Assembly: GCA_040880305.1 (NCBI GenBank)
Contig: JBBDIP010000043.1
Span: 30,964-94,963, forward strand
Direction of reading: 5' to 3'
Origin: JBBDIP01 sp040880305
GTDB lineage: Bacteria; Bacillota; Sulfobacillia; Fermentithermobacillales; Fermentithermobacillaceae
DNA length: 64,000 bases
The notes under the pieces are model-generated. The model did no database searches. It was not told the DNA's origin and saw only the letters and a list, made by a program, of their open reading frames with translations. This document shows, in pieces, positions 54,144 to 63,342 of this stretch; the first letter of the stretch is position 1; the number at the start of each line of letters is the position of its first letter. The position numbers and the translations under genes are program-made.

Positions 54144-54888
54144 ATGCGGAAAATCAGCGTGGGGAGATTAACCCTCGGAATTGTCCTGGCAGTGCTTGGT
54201 TTCCATCATCGCGATGGCCGTGATCCTGTGCATGGCATGGGTCTACGTCGAAGCCCCGATATCATTCATGGGTCTTTCCCACTTCGGGTTCAACTACCCC
54301 GGTCAGGAGGAGTACGTGGTTGAGCTGCCTGTCAACGAGGCGTTTGGCACCGCGTCCACCAGGGTCAATGTTGAGGCCATCCACGATGTTATCATTATCA
54401 TCTCCGGGACTACTGAAAGCGCGGTCACCGGGATCGCAACCATAACTGTCCGGGCGCGCACGACCAGCGAGGCGAAGCAGGTAGCGGAGCAACTGACGGT
54501 CGAAGGCAGACCCTCGGGCTCCACGCTGTACATCGAGATCAACCGTCCGGAAAACCTCTCTCGGTTCGTGTCGATCCAGCCGTCGTTTACGCTCTATATG
54601 CCTTTTGCGGGGGGCGTAACCTCGAAGACGATTTCGGGCGAGACCAGGATTGCGGGGATCCAGGGCGACCTTACGGTCGACAGCATCTCAGGCGACATCG
54701 TGCTCGACGCCATGCCCGCATCGGTGACGGCCAACCTGATCTCAGGCAGCCTGAACATGACGTTGAACAGCGGAATGAAGAACGTTTACGCTAAGATGAT
54801 CAGCGGAGGCGTCCTCATCAATGCTCCGGTAGGCACTGGCGGAAGCGTCAACTTCACTTCGGTCAGTGGGAGCGCGACCGTCCGCTAA
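54144..54888 (+). pseudogene. DUF4097-like membrane-anchored protein with an N-terminal frameshift
   Basis: AAGGAGG (54128-54134) and ATG 54144 open a short frame MRKISVGRLTLGIVLAVLG. The same hydrophobic segment then continues one base over as SIIAMAVILCMAWVYVEAP, and the rest reads to 54888. The join is in GGTTTCC near 54200. The body has repeating beta strands with ISGETRIAGIQGDLTVDSIS, the repeated ISG pattern of the DUF4097 putative adhesin family. If the frame were intact the product would be about 247 residues with one membrane segment. An unshifted start at 54181 is possible but has no ribosome site. Confidence 0.65.
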
Positions 54889-55580
54889 GTCAGAGGGCAG
54901 CCGCACAGAGCCAGTATCTCGGTAATGGAGTTCAAGAGGTAGTCAGGGTTTTCTTCTCGGAGAACGTCGGCGGCGGTGACGCCATAGGTCACCGCCGCTG
55001 TCGTCATTTTCAGGCCGGGTACCAGGGGCGACGCGTTCTTGGCTGCCCTCACGTCCCAGGGGCTGTCGCCGACAAAGATGACTTGGCCCTGCGCCGCGTC
55101 AAGGTTCAGCAATCTCAACGCTAGGAGGACAGGCTCCGGGTCCGGCTTAGACTTCCGGGTGTCGCCGTGGAAGACCAGGGCGTCGAACGCCCCGGTAAGC
55201 CCCGCGATCTGGAGGCCTAGTTGGGCGGTTGGCCGCCTCTTGGAAGTCACCAGAGCGCGTCTCACCCCGTAGCGCTGGAGGGCCTCTATGGTCTCATTGA
55301 CGCCTGGATATGCGCGGACCAGGTCCTTGTGGACGGCCAAATTGTGTTCCACGTAGACGTCGCAGGCCTCCTGCACCTTTCCGGGAGTCAGACAGGCGAA
55401 AGTGTCCGCCAGCGGCAGTCCCATGTAGGGGCGCAGGTCTGCCAGGTCAGGGGTCCTGCCCGTGAAGTGCCGGACGGTGTGTTTGAGCGAACTGATGATG
55501 GCCTCGGTGGTGTCGAGCAGCGTCCCGTCTAGGTCGAACAGGACGGCGTCGATGGGGGACCGGTCTTTGTGCATATCCAT
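54885..55580 (-). CDS. HAD-superfamily phosphatase (phosphoglycolate/pyrophosphatase type)
   Basis: The 231-residue protein has motif I VLFDLDGTLLDT with the nucleophile aspartate, motif II in RRALVTSKRR, the lysine in KSKPDPEPV and the final VGDSPWDVRAAK. The cap domain is alpha-helical, of the subfamily of phosphoglycolate phosphatase and PpaX. It dephosphorylates a small phosphate ester or pyrophosphate in the cytoplasm. ATG 55580 is the start. It converges on the DUF4097-like gene with a four-base overlap of stops. Confidence 0.88.
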   Translation of the reverse strand: MDMHKDRSPIDAVLFDLDGTLLDTTEAIISSLKHTVRHFTGRTPDLADLRPYMGLPLADTFACLTPGKVQEACDVYVEHNLAVHKDLVRAYPGVNETIEALQRYGVRRALVTSKRRPTAQLGLQIAGLTGAFDALVFHGDTRKSKPDPEPVLLALRLLNLDAAQGQVIFVGDSPWDVRAAKNASPLVPGLKMTTAAVTYGVTAADVLREENPDYLLNSITEILALCGCPLT

Positions 55581-55688
55581 GAGACTATGCTTTCCCTCAA
55601 AGGCCGGAGTTTCCCTCCCCCTCTCAAAGGCGCGAAGGAAAAGCCGGGTTGTTCAGCGAAAAACGACGCAAACGAGGGAGGAGATCCA

Positions 55689-57752
55689 TTGCTGCAGACG
55701 CTTAGGCCTGAAGACCTCTACAAGTTCAGGAACCCCGGCGACGCGCACCTATCGCCTGACGGTTCCAAGGTTGTCTACGTGATATCACAGGCGGACAAGA
55801 AGAGCGACCGTAACATCACGTCCATCTGGGTTGCATCAGCGAATGGAGGCAAGCCGGCCCGGCTGACCAACTCAGGCAAAGACCGGTCTCCGCGCTGGTC
55901 GCCCGACGCGAGCAGGATCGCTTTTTTGTCGGACCGGTCGGGCAAGGCCCAGATATGGGTGCTAAACTCGGCGGGCGGCGAGGCTTGGCATCTGGTGACG
56001 GATGAAGTGGTGCGCGGTACGCCCGTCTGGTCGCCGGACGGCACGTCAATTGCCTTTACCGGCCAGGACTTCGCGAAGGCCGAAGATTGGACGCCGTACC
56101 CCGGCGCGCCTTCGTGGGACAAGGAGCGGGCAGTCTCCCAAGCCAAGCAGGCTCTGTCAGGCAAAACTCCCAAAGATGACGAACCCAAGGTCTCCGACGT
56201 GAAGGTGATTACCAGGTTCCGGTACCGGTTCGACGGGGTGGGATACCTGGGGGACCTCCGCGGCCACATCTTTGTCGTCGACGTTCCGGACTCACCCGGA
56301 GAATCCTCTGAGGTGAAGGCAACGGCACGCCGTCTAACCTCGGGCGACTACGATCACGACGCCCCCTGCTTTTCACCGGACGGGAAGTACCTGGTCTTCT
56401 CCGCCACCAGAAGAGACGACGCCGACTACCTTCAGAAATCTGACCTCTGGCAGGTCGAGGTGGCCACGTCGCGCATGACCCGGCTGATGGAGGGCGCCGG
56501 ACCCTGTGGCCAGCCCAAGTGGTCTTTAGACGGGACAAAGATGGCTTTCATCGGCCACGATGGTTCACACGGTGGATCGACCACGTCCTGTCTATGGGTT
56601 TTGGAAGTGGGTAAGAGGGCCAGGAACCTGACGCTCTCGATGAACCGGCCGGTCGGCAACCCCGTCAGCTCCGATATGAGGCAAGACGCAGGCAGTCCGT
56701 TCCAGTGGGTTGACGCCGAGACACTCATGTTCCTGGCCTGCGACAAAGGCGCCACGGGGCTATACACCGTGTCGACCTGCGGTTCTTGTTCGGAGATCCG
56801 AAAGGTATTCCACGACCCCGGCAAGTGCGTCGCGGGATTCGATTGGGCGTCCGACAAGATCGTAGTCCAGGCTGGATCCCCTGCGCGTCCAGACGAATTG
56901 TTCCTCCTGGTCGATGGCCGTCTCGAGCCAATCACCCAGACCAGCGCCTGGCTCCTGGAGTACGATCTGGGAGCCGTCGAGAGGTTCATCTATAAGGGCG
57001 ACAAGGAATGGGACATCGACGGCTGGGTCTCGTACCCTGCCGGATACGAGAAGGGCAAGGCCTACCCGACTGCCCTCTTCATCCACGGCGGACCTCACGG
57101 GGTCTACGGTTCGGCGTTCATGTTCCAGTGTCAGATCCTCGCCAGCAAGGGCTACGTTGTTCTGTACACCGACCCCCGCGGCAGCCAGTCATGGGGACAG
57201 GAATTCGCGCACGCCTGCGTCGAGGACTGGGGTGGCAGCGACTACACGGATATCCAGGCCGGAGTAGATGAAGTCGTGGCACGCGGCGTGGCCGATCCCG
57301 CCAGGCTATTCATCACGGGGTGGTCTTACGGCGGCTACATGACAAGCTGGACTATCACCCAGACCAACAGGTTCAAGGCTGCGGTGGCGGGCGCCGTGGT
57401 ATCCGACCGGTACAGCATGTTCGGTACCAGCGACATCCCGTTCTTCAGCGAGCATGAAATGGGTGGAGTGCCCTGGGAGAACCGGGATAAGTACTTTAGC
57501 AGGTCAGCCATCGCATTCGTCGCGAATGTACAGACTCCTGTGCTCTTCATCCACGGCGAGAGCGACCTGCGTTGCCCGATCACACAGTCGGAAGAGTACT
57601 ACCTGTCACTAAAGCGCCTGGGCAAGATCGCGGTCATGGCCCGGTACCCGGGCGAGTTCCACGGCTTCACCAAGCCTTCTCACAAGTTCGACCGGTTCGA
57701 GAGGATGATAGCCTGGTTTGACCACTACGGAGGAGAAACGAAGAAGGCCTAG
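55689..57752 (+). CDS. S9-family peptidase (acylaminoacyl-peptidase type)
   Basis: The 687-residue protein starts with TolB-like propeller repeats (HLSPDGSKVVYV, RWSPDASRIAFLS, VWSPDGTSIAFTG) and ends with an alpha/beta-hydrolase domain. The nucleophile is Ser546 in GWSYGGYMTS; the aspartate is in GESDLRCPI and the histidine in GEFHGF. It probably removes acylated or ordinary N-terminal residues from peptides. TTG 55689 is preferred because AGGGAGGA stands about seven bases upstream and the homology begins there; an ATG 40 codons earlier overlaps the HAD gene start. It overlaps the convergent corA gene by four bases. Confidence 0.9.
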   Translation: MLQTLRPEDLYKFRNPGDAHLSPDGSKVVYVISQADKKSDRNITSIWVASANGGKPARLTNSGKDRSPRWSPDASRIAFLSDRSGKAQIWVLNSAGGEAWHLVTDEVVRGTPVWSPDGTSIAFTGQDFAKAEDWTPYPGAPSWDKERAVSQAKQALSGKTPKDDEPKVSDVKVITRFRYRFDGVGYLGDLRGHIFVVDVPDSPGESSEVKATARRLTSGDYDHDAPCFSPDGKYLVFSATRRDDADYLQKSDLWQVEVATSRMTRLMEGAGPCGQPKWSLDGTKMAFIGHDGSHGGSTTSCLWVLEVGKRARNLTLSMNRPVGNPVSSDMRQDAGSPFQWVDAETLMFLACDKGATGLYTVSTCGSCSEIRKVFHDPGKCVAGFDWASDKIVVQAGSPARPDELFLLVDGRLEPITQTSAWLLEYDLGAVERFIYKGDKEWDIDGWVSYPAGYEKGKAYPTALFIHGGPHGVYGSAFMFQCQILASKGYVVLYTDPRGSQSWGQEFAHACVEDWGGSDYTDIQAGVDEVVARGVADPARLFITGWSYGGYMTSWTITQTNRFKAAVAGAVVSDRYSMFGTSDIPFFSEHEMGGVPWENRDKYFSRSAIAFVANVQTPVLFIHGESDLRCPITQSEEYYLSLKRLGKIAVMARYPGEFHGFTKPSHKFDRFERMIAWFDHYGGETKKA

Positions 57753-58723
57753 AACCAACCCTTTCTCCGGAAGTAGGCCAGCATGATCCCTGTGACCACG
57801 GCCATAGACGCAAGCACGGTCGGATAACCGTAGCGCCAGTTGATCTCGGGCATGAACTTGAAGTTCATCCCATATATCCCGGCGATGAGGGTGAGCGGCA
57901 TCATGATGGTGCTGATGACGGTGAGGACCTTCATCACTTCGTTGAGACGGTTGGAGATGCTGGAGAGGTAGGATTCCATCGCGTTGGACAAGAGCTCGTG
58001 CATGTTGTCGGCGAAGTCGAACAGCCGGAGGATCCGGTCGTACACATCCAAGAAGTACGCCCTGTCCTCCGGCACCATGAAGGGGCATTCCCTTCTTAGC
58101 AGTCCGATCAGGACGTCGCGCTCGGGCGAGAGGGACTTTCGGACCAGGAATATGCTGCGCCGGAGCCTGAACGACAGGGCGAGGAGTTCCTGGTCAGGTT
58201 TTTCAAAAATGCGGCGCTCGATGCCGTCCAGTTCGTCGCCCATGTCGTCGATCACCGGGAAGTAGTCGTCCACCAAGGTGCCCAGAATGGCTTGCAGCAG
58301 AAAGCCTGTCGAGCGGTCCTTCCAGGCGGCGGTCCGGCAGTATTCGTCTCGGAGGCGGTCCAGGGAACGCATCTCCTCCGCGTGGTAACTCACCACGAAC
58401 TGCTTGGAGATGAACAAGCTACACTCGGAAGGGTGGAAGAATCCGTTGGCGGTCTCCATGCCGACCGCGTGGATAACCAGGAAGAGATAGCCGGGGTACT
58501 CGTCTATCTTTGGCCTTTGTAAGCCTGACAGGCAGTCCTCGATAGCCAGGGGATGGAAATGAAATATGTCTGTAAGCAGGGCGACCTCGCCGGGTCCGGG
58601 GGACTCCAGGTCGACCCAGACCGGGATGCCGTCGGTCAGGGACTGGGATATTCTCCTGGCCGCCGATGCCGGACTATGGCAAATCGACGGGTCGGCGCCT
58701 CTGTAGAGTACCTTTACGCTCAA
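57749..58723 (-). CDS. corA: CorA-family magnesium/cobalt transporter
   Basis: The 324-residue protein has the C-terminal pair of membrane segments with the signature YGMNF (GIYGMNFKFMPE) before the second segment, which is diagnostic of CorA. The large N-terminal part is cytoplasmic and charged. It mediates passive uptake of Mg2+ and some divalent cations as a pentamer. TTG 58723 is used as start, four bases from the annotated end of the preceding reading frame on the same strand. Coexpression with the membrane HEXXH protein upstream is likely. Confidence 0.93.
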   Translation of the reverse strand: MSVKVLYRGADPSICHSPASAARRISQSLTDGIPVWVDLESPGPGEVALLTDIFHFHPLAIEDCLSGLQRPKIDEYPGYLFLVIHAVGMETANGFFHPSECSLFISKQFVVSYHAEEMRSLDRLRDEYCRTAAWKDRSTGFLLQAILGTLVDDYFPVIDDMGDELDGIERRIFEKPDQELLALSFRLRRSIFLVRKSLSPERDVLIGLLRRECPFMVPEDRAYFLDVYDRILRLFDFADNMHELLSNAMESYLSSISNRLNEVMKVLTVISTIMMPLTLIAGIYGMNFKFMPEINWRYGYPTVLASMAVVTGIMLAYFRRKGWF

Positions 58724-58743
58724 GTCTCACACCACCATCTGCA

Positions 58744-59833
58744 CTATTCTGTCTTGCGGTCCTCCGATTCCTTCCTTATGCGGGCCATCCTCAGCAGGAT
58801 CATCGCAACGAGCAGGATTATGACCGCCCACCGCAGCGCGACCATACTCCAGGCGAACGTGACCCTTCTGCGCAACCGCGCAAGCAGCCCGCAGGACCTG
58901 TTCGTTGGCGTAAGTACTCAGATTAGAGTAAGCCATGCGGCTCATCTGCTCCTGGACGCGCCCGTACCAGGGCTGAAGGGACTGTACTTCCGAAGGGTAC
59001 TTACCCAGGCTCGGATTGACGAAGTAGTGACCGAGTTCGTGCAGGGTGAGCGTTTCAATGCTTCTCCCGCCGGGCAGGTCGGGGTCCGACTCGCTCCTGC
59101 CCGAGCAGCGGACGGTCTCGTAACCGATGCTCCTGCCGTCCCTGTCTACCACAGTCGCGCCGTAACCGCCGCCCGGGAACATGGCGGGAGCGAGGATGAC
59201 GTGGAACTCGGCGGCTTCCCAGCCGAAGAAATCCGTGAGCCACGTCTCGATCTTTGGCCGGTCGAACCCCTTCGAGCTCCTCTCGATGCATTCCTGCAGC
59301 GTCTCGTCCCACTTCTCCAGGAACCCCATGAAGTCCGACTTGTCCGCAAGGTCCTTCAGAGCCAGCCGGAACCGTTCCAGCGTCTCCCGGCCACCTGCTC
59401 TGCCGGCCACGTAATCGCTGTACTCGGCGACCAGTTCCAGGTCCGGGAGGGGCCCGAGATGGCATGCGAAGCAGGGAGGGGCATCGTAGGTGAAACCCCT
59501 ACCGGTGAGTTCCTCGGCTATCTTCACCGCCTCGTGGTCCTTGTAAGGCTCCATGAATGCCTTCAAAGCCCGGTAGTACTCGCTTCCCTTGCCCTGTGGC
59601 CCGTGTTTGGCTATCCACGAGGTCTGGCTCAGTACCCCGGCCAGCAGCTCCATCTGTGAGAGGATCTCGACCGGAGGCTCGGCGGCGCTTTCAGGAGCGG
59701 CGTAGAGAGGGTTCACCGGGGTGAGCAATACGGAAAGAAGCGTCACCGCGATCGCGAGATTCGAAAGGAATCGCCTGCTCAAAGCACTCCATCCCTTCGT
59801 CTTCATCTGACTCGTCGCGCGAGAGGGGTCCAT
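58744..59833 (-). pseudogene. Membrane-anchored HEXXH metalloprotease-like protein, frameshifted near the C terminus
   Basis: An N-terminal signal segment (LSNLAIAVTLLSVLLTP) is followed by a mature domain with CFACHLGPLPD and the zinc motif TLHELGHYF about two thirds along. The in-frame tail from 58888 on is arginine- and glycine-rich and unlike a protein end. Shifting by one base at the CCC of 58888-58890 instead yields LLARLRRRVTFAWSMVALRW, then a clean membrane helix and the tail RIRKESEDRKTE ending at 58744. This suggests one extra base in the sequence or a recent mutation. The unshifted frame ends at 58727. The family resembles DUF4932, tentatively. Confidence 0.65.
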
Positions 59834-59929
59834 CTCTTTTTTGACCCCTTAGCTGCATACGCCTCTAGCCACGCGGAGTATGCCGGATGGTATATTTGGG
59901 GGGAGACTTTGAGCGAAAGGAGACCAGAC

Positions 59930-61267
59930 GTGGACTACATACAAGAGTTTCTGGAGTTCCTCTCCATCCCCAGTATCAGCGCCCTTCCTTCCCACAAACC
60001 GGACATCGCGAAGGCGGCGGAGTGGCTCAGGGCGAGGATGGTGCGGGCCGGTATCGGCGGCGTCCAGATAATCCCCACCAAGGGTCACCCGGTAGTATAT
60101 GGCTTCGCGCAGGCCAAAGACCCTGGGGCAGGCACAGTCATCATCTACGGACACTATGACACTCAGCCTGCAGACCCTTTGGACGAGTGGCACTCCGAGC
60201 CATTCAAACCCGAGGTCAGAGAGGGGAAAATCTATGCTCGCGGAGCCGCCGACGACAAGGGCGGCGTCTTTCCAGCGGTGGTTGCTGTCGAAGAGATGCT
60301 CAAATCGGGCGGCGTGCCGCTGAACCTGAAATTCCTCTTCGAGGGCGAGGAGGAGATCGGCAGCCCCAACCTCAAAGAGCTGCTGGCCGAGAAGAAAGAC
60401 CTGCTTAAGGCCGACCTGGCGATCTCCGTCGACGGCGGCATGTACTCCAGGGATATACCATCGGTCACGGTGGGGTGCAGAGGCTTGTCAGCTATCCAGA
60501 TCGACATTAAGGGGCCGAAGCAGGACCTGCATTCCGGCGGCGCCGGGGGAGCCGTCAACAACCCGGTGAACGCTCTGGCGCAGATAATTGCCGGCATGAA
60601 GGGTGCCGATGGAAAAGTCCTGGTGGAGGGCTTCTACGACGACGTGGCCGAGCTGTCCGCCGCTGAGAGGAAGGCGTTCGCGTCAGTCCCGTTTGACCCT
60701 GAGGCCCTGCGTAACCAGGTTGGCGTGCCGGAGCTTTTCGGTGAGGACGATTTCACCGTCCCCGAGAGGCTGTGGGCCAGGCCGACGCTGGACGTCAACG
60801 GCATCTGGGGCGGCTTCCAGGGTGAAGGGATCAAGACCATCATCCCGTCCAAAGCCTCGTGCAAGATTACGTGCAGGCTGGTTCCCAATCAGGAGCCAGA
60901 GAAGATATGCGCTCTCTTGGAGGCCCACGTCAGGACGCACGTCCCCAAGGGCGTCACCGCCGGCGTCACCGTATTTCCGGGGAATTCCCGGCCGTACGTA
61001 GTTCCGGAAAACCATCCTGTGCTGCCCGTTATGGCCAAGGTATTGCGCCAGATGTACGGACATGACCCTGTCACCGTCCGTCTCGGCGGCACGCTGCCCA
61101 TAGCCAGGGCATTCCTCGATATCCTCGGGACCTACCTGGTCTTCTTCGCTACATCCAGCCCCGATGAGAACGCTCACGGCCCCAACGAGTTCTACCGGGT
61201 CGCGGAGTTCGAGCGGCTGCGGACCGGTCTGCCGCTTCTCTTAAGAGAACTCCGCTCAGCGCTATAG
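59930..61267 (+). CDS. M20-family metallodipeptidase
   Basis: The 445-residue enzyme has the M20 metal ligands in order: GHYDTQPA, GAADDKGG, EGEEEIGS, and the final HGPNE near the C terminus. DLHSGGAGGAVNNP is the dimer/lid landmark of the CNDP-dipeptidase branch, so hydrolysis of dipeptides is expected. GTG 59930 lies seven bases after AAAGGAG (59916-59922) and gives the family-typical start VDYIQEFLEFLSIPS; TTG 59909 is possible. It starts transcription divergently from the HEXXH protein and is followed by a large hairpin. Confidence 0.93.
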   Translation: MDYIQEFLEFLSIPSISALPSHKPDIAKAAEWLRARMVRAGIGGVQIIPTKGHPVVYGFAQAKDPGAGTVIIYGHYDTQPADPLDEWHSEPFKPEVREGKIYARGAADDKGGVFPAVVAVEEMLKSGGVPLNLKFLFEGEEEIGSPNLKELLAEKKDLLKADLAISVDGGMYSRDIPSVTVGCRGLSAIQIDIKGPKQDLHSGGAGGAVNNPVNALAQIIAGMKGADGKVLVEGFYDDVAELSAAERKAFASVPFDPEALRNQVGVPELFGEDDFTVPERLWARPTLDVNGIWGGFQGEGIKTIIPSKASCKITCRLVPNQEPEKICALLEAHVRTHVPKGVTAGVTVFPGNSRPYVVPENHPVLPVMAKVLRQMYGHDPVTVRLGGTLPIARAFLDILGTYLVFFATSSPDENAHGPNEFYRVAEFERLRTGLPLLLRELRSAL

Positions 61268-61277
61268 GAATTCGCTC

Positions 61278-61318
61278 ACCCGGAGCCGGTTGATTTGTCC
61301 AAGAACCCGGTTCCGGGT
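61278..61318 (+). terminator. Long hairpin after the dipeptidase gene
   Basis: ACCCGGAGCCGG and CCGGTTCCGGGT pair over about 12 bases with a loop of about 17 and no T tract. It may end the dipeptidase transcript or act in the leader of the sigma-factor gene, which begins 50 bases later. Confidence 0.5.
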
Positions 61319-61368
61319 GAAACCTTACCCCCCGATTGACTGTATTGGTATTTGGAAGGATAAAGCCG

Positions 61369-61956
61369 ATGCGAGAGTCTCCGGAGGCCCTGGCGATCGC
61401 CCTGTGTCAGAAGGGCGACGAGGAGGGGTTCAGATGTCTGTACGATACATACTGCAGTTACGTCTACTCGCTCTGCTTCAGCATAGTTTGCGACCGGGAT
61501 GAAGCCCTGGACGCGTGCCAGGAAGTCTTCCTGGCTGCTTTCAGGGGAGTGAAGTCGGTCCGCGCCGGCGCTCCTTTGAAGCCCTGGCTGAGGCAGGTCG
61601 CGGCGAACGTTTGCCTGAACTACAAGGCTTCCGCCAGGAGCGGGACGCGGTCCCTACCAGTTAACGGTGATTGCTTGGATGGAGACTCGGTAAGCCGGCT
61701 TGCGAGCGCGGGTAGCGCCGACCCTGTCAGGGCGGCGGAGGACGGGGAAGCCAGGCAGGCGATCCGGAGGGCGCTCGGGAGCCTTCATCCTGACCAACGG
61801 TTGGCGGTAGTGCTCTTCCACCAGGAGGGGCTGACGTACGAAGAGATCGCGGCGGCGAGCGGATGGCCGCTGGGGACAGTCAAGACGAATCTGTACAGGG
61901 GCCGGAAGCAACTGGGCAAGCAACTCCGGCCGTTTCTTGGAGGAGGTGCGATTTGA
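61369..61956 (+). CDS. ECF RNA polymerase sigma factor
   Basis: The 195-residue protein has region 2 (FRCLYDTYCSYVYSLCFSIV, DACQEVFLAAFRGV) and region 4 (LHPDQRLAVVLFHQEGLTYE, IAAASGWPLGTVKTNLYRGR) separated by a short linker, as in extracytoplasmic-function sigma factors. ATG 61369 lies eight bases after GGAAGGA (61354-61360). Its stop overlaps the start of the following zinc-finger protein, which is the usual arrangement for a sigma factor and its anti-sigma regulator. Target promoters cannot be seen from here. Confidence 0.92.
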   Translation: MRESPEALAIALCQKGDEEGFRCLYDTYCSYVYSLCFSIVCDRDEALDACQEVFLAAFRGVKSVRAGAPLKPWLRQVAANVCLNYKASARSGTRSLPVNGDCLDGDSVSRLASAGSADPVRAAEDGEARQAIRRALGSLHPDQRLAVVLFHQEGLTYEEIAAASGWPLGTVKTNLYRGRKQLGKQLRPFLGGGAI

Positions 61957-62435
61957 TGAAGGAGACGCATTTGTCAAGTACCTGCCCCACTGAGGAAACC
62001 CTGTTCGCTTTCCTGGACGGCGAGGTAGATGCCGGAACGCAGGTTGAGATCTTGCGTCATCTTTCGGATTGCGAGGCATGCAGGCGGATCCTGGCGGACA
62101 CGGCCGCCTTGTTCGCCGGTGTTGCCGGGACGCTGAAGGCGTCCCCTCCGGCTGAGCTTCCGACCGGAGCCGAGTTGGATGTGGCCATGGATCACATTGT
62201 CGACGCTCTCAAAGCCTCGGGCGATGTCCGGCAACGCAGGCGATTGGACGCCAGGGATCTCGCTCGCAGGCTGGGGCGGGGCGTTGCGAGGGGGACGCGT
62301 GTCGCGGCTACTTCACTAATCGGTGGGGCCAGGGTCGCGTACTCGGGGGTTGTCGCGATCTCGAGAGTTGCTGGGGGCGCAAGCAGGGCAGCTGCGTGGG
62401 TCGCGGGACGGAGTCCCTGGAGGTTGGCGTGGTGA
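61956..62435 (+). CDS. Zinc-finger anti-sigma factor-like protein
   Basis: This 159-residue protein has the ZAS-type motif HLSDCEACRR (H-x3-C-x2-C) within FAFLDGEVDAGTQVEILRHL, used by anti-sigma factors to bind ECF sigma factors. The C-terminal half is basic and alanine/glycine-rich with little clear membrane helix, which is unusual because most such regulators have a sensing transmembrane part. ATG 61956 shares its A with the sigma-gene stop, and its own stop overlaps the next start, so three genes are coupled. Confidence 0.85.
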   Translation: MKETHLSSTCPTEETLFAFLDGEVDAGTQVEILRHLSDCEACRRILADTAALFAGVAGTLKASPPAELPTGAELDVAMDHIVDALKASGDVRQRRRLDARDLARRLGRGVARGTRVAATSLIGGARVAYSGVVAISRVAGGASRAAAWVAGRSPWRLAW

Positions 62436-63310
62436 TGGCGTACATACTGGCGGTTCTTGTTGTGCTGCTCAAGGTCGTGGGGATCATCCTTGCCGCGGGC
62501 GTCGGTCTTGTTGTGCTTCTAGTGTCGTTGCCCATTACGGCGCGAGTCTCCGGGTCAGCTTCAGCGTCCGGCCTGCTAGAGGCGGTTGTGGACGATGATG
62601 CGACGGTTGCCGTGAGGGTAGCGGGGACATCGCCGGCGACCCTGTCGACTATGGAAGATGAGGAAGGCGTGGTTCCGGTCGACGTGGACTTCGCCGTGAA
62701 GGCCACCGTGCTGGCAGGCGCTGCGGGGCTGTCGTTGACCGGAGGCAGTAAGCCGGAGGTCTTCTTTCTGGGGCTGCGCTTTCATCTGCGCAGCAAAGCC
62801 CCGAAGGCCGGGGAGACGGCGAAGGGCCGAAAGGCGCCGAAGGATGGCAAAACTGGCGGGACGTCAAAGGCCGGCCAGGGGCGCAAGGCTCGGATCGTCA
62901 AGCAGGGTCGCATCACGCTCCGCAAGATCCGTGAGTACCTGGCCCCCGAGGTTCGGGTGAAGACTTGGGCATTCATCCGATCGCTGTTCCGTGCCCTCCA
63001 TCTCAAAGGCAGCCTCGATATAGAGTGCGGCTTTCCGGACCCCGGCAACACGGCGATGGTCCTTGGGGGCTACTGGGCACTGGGCGGGCCGTCCTCATTC
63101 AGGGGCATTACGTTCCGCCCAAACTTCCGCGAAGAAGTATTTGACGTGGAAGGTGCAGGGGAGCTCCGGCTGATCCCCGTCGAGATCGGTTGGATCGCAG
63201 CTCGGTATCTGCTGTCGCGCGAGATCCGGCCGCTCTGGAGAAAGGGCAAAGCGGGCCGGACCCGCGGGACAGAGGCAGATAGGTCGATAGGCGCGGTTTC
63301 TGCGGACTAA
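62435..63310 (+). CDS. DUF2953-like membrane protein
   Basis: The 291-residue protein starts with a strong membrane segment (YILAVLVVLLKVVGIILAAG) followed by a beta-rich domain. A lysine-rich linker (SKAPKAGETAKGRKAPKDGK) and a C-terminal part with GSLDIECGFPDPGNTAMVLG follow, the latter recalling the DUF2953 family. In Bacillus a DUF2953 gene (ytfI) precedes ytfJ, as here, which supports the call. GGAGG precedes ATG 62435. A role at the spore or forespore membrane is inferred from the neighbour only. Confidence 0.7.
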   Translation: MAYILAVLVVLLKVVGIILAAGVGLVVLLVSLPITARVSGSASASGLLEAVVDDDATVAVRVAGTSPATLSTMEDEEGVVPVDVDFAVKATVLAGAAGLSLTGGSKPEVFFLGLRFHLRSKAPKAGETAKGRKAPKDGKTGGTSKAGQGRKARIVKQGRITLRKIREYLAPEVRVKTWAFIRSLFRALHLKGSLDIECGFPDPGNTAMVLGGYWALGGPSSFRGITFRPNFREEVFDVEGAGELRLIPVEIGWIAARYLLSREIRPLWRKGKAGRTRGTEADRSIGAVSAD

Positions 63311-63342
63311 GAAAGCGAACCAATAAAGAGGAGGAGTAGAAA

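Noticed and set aside
58553..59659. Long plus-strand open frame of about 368 codons
   Set aside because: It lies antisense to corA and the HEXXH protein gene, whose minus-strand motifs (zinc motif, signal peptide, YGMNF) are clear.
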